DNA from: Vibrio thalassae
Lineage (GTDB): Bacteria > Pseudomonadota > Gammaproteobacteria > Enterobacterales > Vibrionaceae
Length of the DNA: 64,000 nucleotides
Direction of reading: 5' to 3'
Assembly: GCF_900089835.1 (NCBI RefSeq)
Contig: NZ_OANU01000123.1
Span: forward strand, 62,001-126,000
Below the pieces are notes generated by a model, which saw only the letters and a program-made list of their open reading frames with translations, did not search any database and was not told where the DNA came from. Within the stretch, counting starts at the first letter, position 1. Each line of letters begins with the position of its first letter. Below are positions 63,265-64,000 of this stretch, piece after piece. Made by a program: the position numbers and the translations under genes.

Positions 63265-63444
63265 TTAGTCAAAGACTTCCGTGAACGTGATTTGGTTGAT
63301 TCGGTACTTCTGTTGGTAAATCTTCATGAGATATTTTACCTTGTCGGTTACCGTAAATACGCAATGGACATTGTGTCCTTCTAAGAACTGGTTTTCAGCC
63401 ATATCCCAGAAGCTATCAATGGAATTGCAAATAACTGTACGCAT
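63265..63444 (-). CDS. Small protein of unknown function (59 aa)
   Basis: A frame starting at the ATG at 63444 with AGGAG eight bases upstream gives a 59-residue acidic-to-neutral protein (MRTVICNSIDSFWDMAENQF, later HCVFTVTDKVKYLMKIYQQ). It looks coding: balanced composition, a strong ribosome site and no rare-codon excess. A longer reading to 63651 runs through argA's 3' flank and is unlikely. It lies between recD and argA. I do not recognise the family. Confidence 0.65.
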   Translation of the reverse strand: MRTVICNSIDSFWDMAENQFLEGHNVHCVFTVTDKVKYLMKIYQQKYRINQITFTEVFD

Positions 63445-63597
63445 AGATGTCACTCCTAAAGTTGTCGTGCTGCACCTAGCTATCCATGCACTCCCCAAAA
63501 AACACATCAAGTCTTTGGGAGTCCCGTCACAAAAAACGTCATTTGAACAAATAGTAGACAGTAAACTTGGAGAAGTAAAATAATTTATGAGATCTAA

Positions 63598-63632
63598 TGA
63601 CAGCAATCGGTTGTATAAATAGATTGCTGTCA
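63598..63632. repeat. Perfect 11-bp inverted repeat downstream of argA
   Basis: TGACAGCAATC (63598-63608) and GATTGCTGTCA (63622-63632) pair across a 13-base loop, 9 bp after the argA stop on the minus strand. It is placed as a terminator but no T tract follows on either strand. Confidence 0.7.
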
Positions 63633-63640
63633 AGAGGAGA

Positions 63641-64000
63641 TTAAACTGCAACAGAAAGGATTTTTGACTTACGTTGATAGTTGTACAAATCTTGTTTTGC
63701 CATTGGTAATGATTCTACGCCGATCTCCATAAAACCTTGCTCTCTAAACCAATGTAAGCTGTGAGTGGTTAGAACAAAAATTTGTTCAATCCCTTTCATT
63801 TTCGACTGTTGTTTCATGTGATTCAGGAGTAATAAGCCGCGGTTTCCGTCACGATAGTCGGGATGAATAGCCACACAAGCCATCTCCGCCATTTTTTCAT
63901 TTAGGTAGGGATACAGTGCAGCACAGCCTATGATAAGACCATCTTTTTCGATGATGGTAAATTGATGGATCTCTTGCTCAAGTTGTTCACGAGAGCGACG
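63641..64000 (-). CDS. argA: Amino-acid N-acetyltransferase ArgA, C-terminal part
   Basis: The window ends inside this gene; 119 codons and the stop are present. ArgA makes N-acetylglutamate from glutamate and acetyl-CoA, the first step of arginine synthesis. The visible part is the GNAT acetyltransferase domain: IGCAALYPY, EMACVAIHPDYRDGNRG (acetyl-CoA-binding region), FVLTTHSLHWFREQGF and LYNYQRKSKIL at the end, close to E. coli ArgA. The amino-acid-kinase-like N-terminal domain lies beyond the window. It converges on recD as in E. coli. Confidence 0.95.
   Translation of the reverse strand, partial: RRSREQLEQEIHQFTIIEKDGLIIGCAALYPYLNEKMAEMACVAIHPDYRDGNRGLLLLNHMKQQSKMKGIEQIFVLTTHSLHWFREQGFMEIGVESLPMAKQDLYNYQRKSKILSVAV

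Noticed and set aside
63445..63651. Longer 128-aa reading of the small minus-strand gene
   Set aside because: The first 69 codons have odd composition and no ribosome site, and cover the inverted repeat beside argA.
1..64000. Mobile elements, CRISPR arrays, prophage, tRNA or rRNA genes
   Set aside because: I found no transposase or integrase frames, no regular repeat-spacer units and no tRNA T-loop/CCA pattern in the gaps.

Overview
The window reads as a stretch of core chromosome from a Vibrio (Gammaproteobacteria, Vibrionaceae). The evidence is an adjacent toxR-toxS pair next to htpG, two polar-type flagellin genes, and gene order otherwise close to that of E. coli blocks (fabZ-lpxA-lpxB-rnhB-dnaE-accA-tilS; yafD/mltD/gloB/yafS/rnhA/dnaQ; fadE/gmhA/yafJ; purN-purM/upp/uraA; bepA-yfgD/perM; bcp-gcvR/dapA-bamC; dapE-yffB; recC-recB-recD/argA). 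The species cannot be fixed from sequence alone. I saw no IS element, integrase, tRNA, rRNA, CRISPR array or prophage. Base composition and codon use look even throughout.

Layout. 1-8820: end of fabZ, lipid A genes lpxA and lpxB, RNase HII, the DNA polymerase III alpha subunit, acetyl-CoA carboxylase alpha and tRNA-Ile lysidine synthetase, all on +. 8933-16389: a small periplasmic cytochrome c, PII protein GlnB, a YafD-like phosphodiesterase, then MltD, GloB, a YafS-like methyltransferase, RNase HI, DnaQ and a membrane-anchored protein of unknown role. 16453-24631: FadE (with a FadR operator), GmhA and a YafJ-like amidotransferase, PurN/PurM (with a PurR box), Upp and UraA. 24907-33983: DUF2066, a four-gene minus-strand operon (BepA protease, ArsC-like protein, flavodoxin-type quinone reductase, DUF2069), a TusA-like protein with a PerM-type transporter, Bcp/GcvR, and DapA/BamC. 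33999-39298: a minus-strand dapE operon, a winged-helix protein, small DUF proteins and a DyP-type peroxidase. 39413-41925: two flagellins. 42035-43395: toxS and toxR. 43657-49862: HtpG, adenylate kinase, ferrochelatase, a POT peptide transporter and RfaH. 49924-53598: DapD, YebG (with a LexA box) and a LysR regulator divergent from a TDT-family transporter. 53684-64000: RecC, RecB, RecD, a 59-residue unknown and the 3' end of argA.

How it works together. Three lysine/diaminopimelate genes (dapA, dapE, dapD) and several envelope genes (lpxA, lpxB, gmhA, mltD, bamC, bepA, rfaH) sit among DNA replication and repair genes (dnaE, dnaQ, rnhA, rnhB, recBCD, yebG). Regulation can be read directly at several places: a PurR box before purM, a FadR operator before fadE, a LexA box before yebG, a sigma-32 promoter before htpG, and a sigma-28 promoter before the second flagellin. 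Strong intrinsic terminators separate most units.

I found no clear undescribed multi-gene system. The best leads are small: a 59-aa ORF between recD and argA beside a perfect inverted repeat, a structured 5' leader before adk, alternative hairpins with GGA motifs in a flagellin leader, a palindrome abutting the lysR start codon, and a bacterioferritin comigratory protein that lacks the second cysteine.
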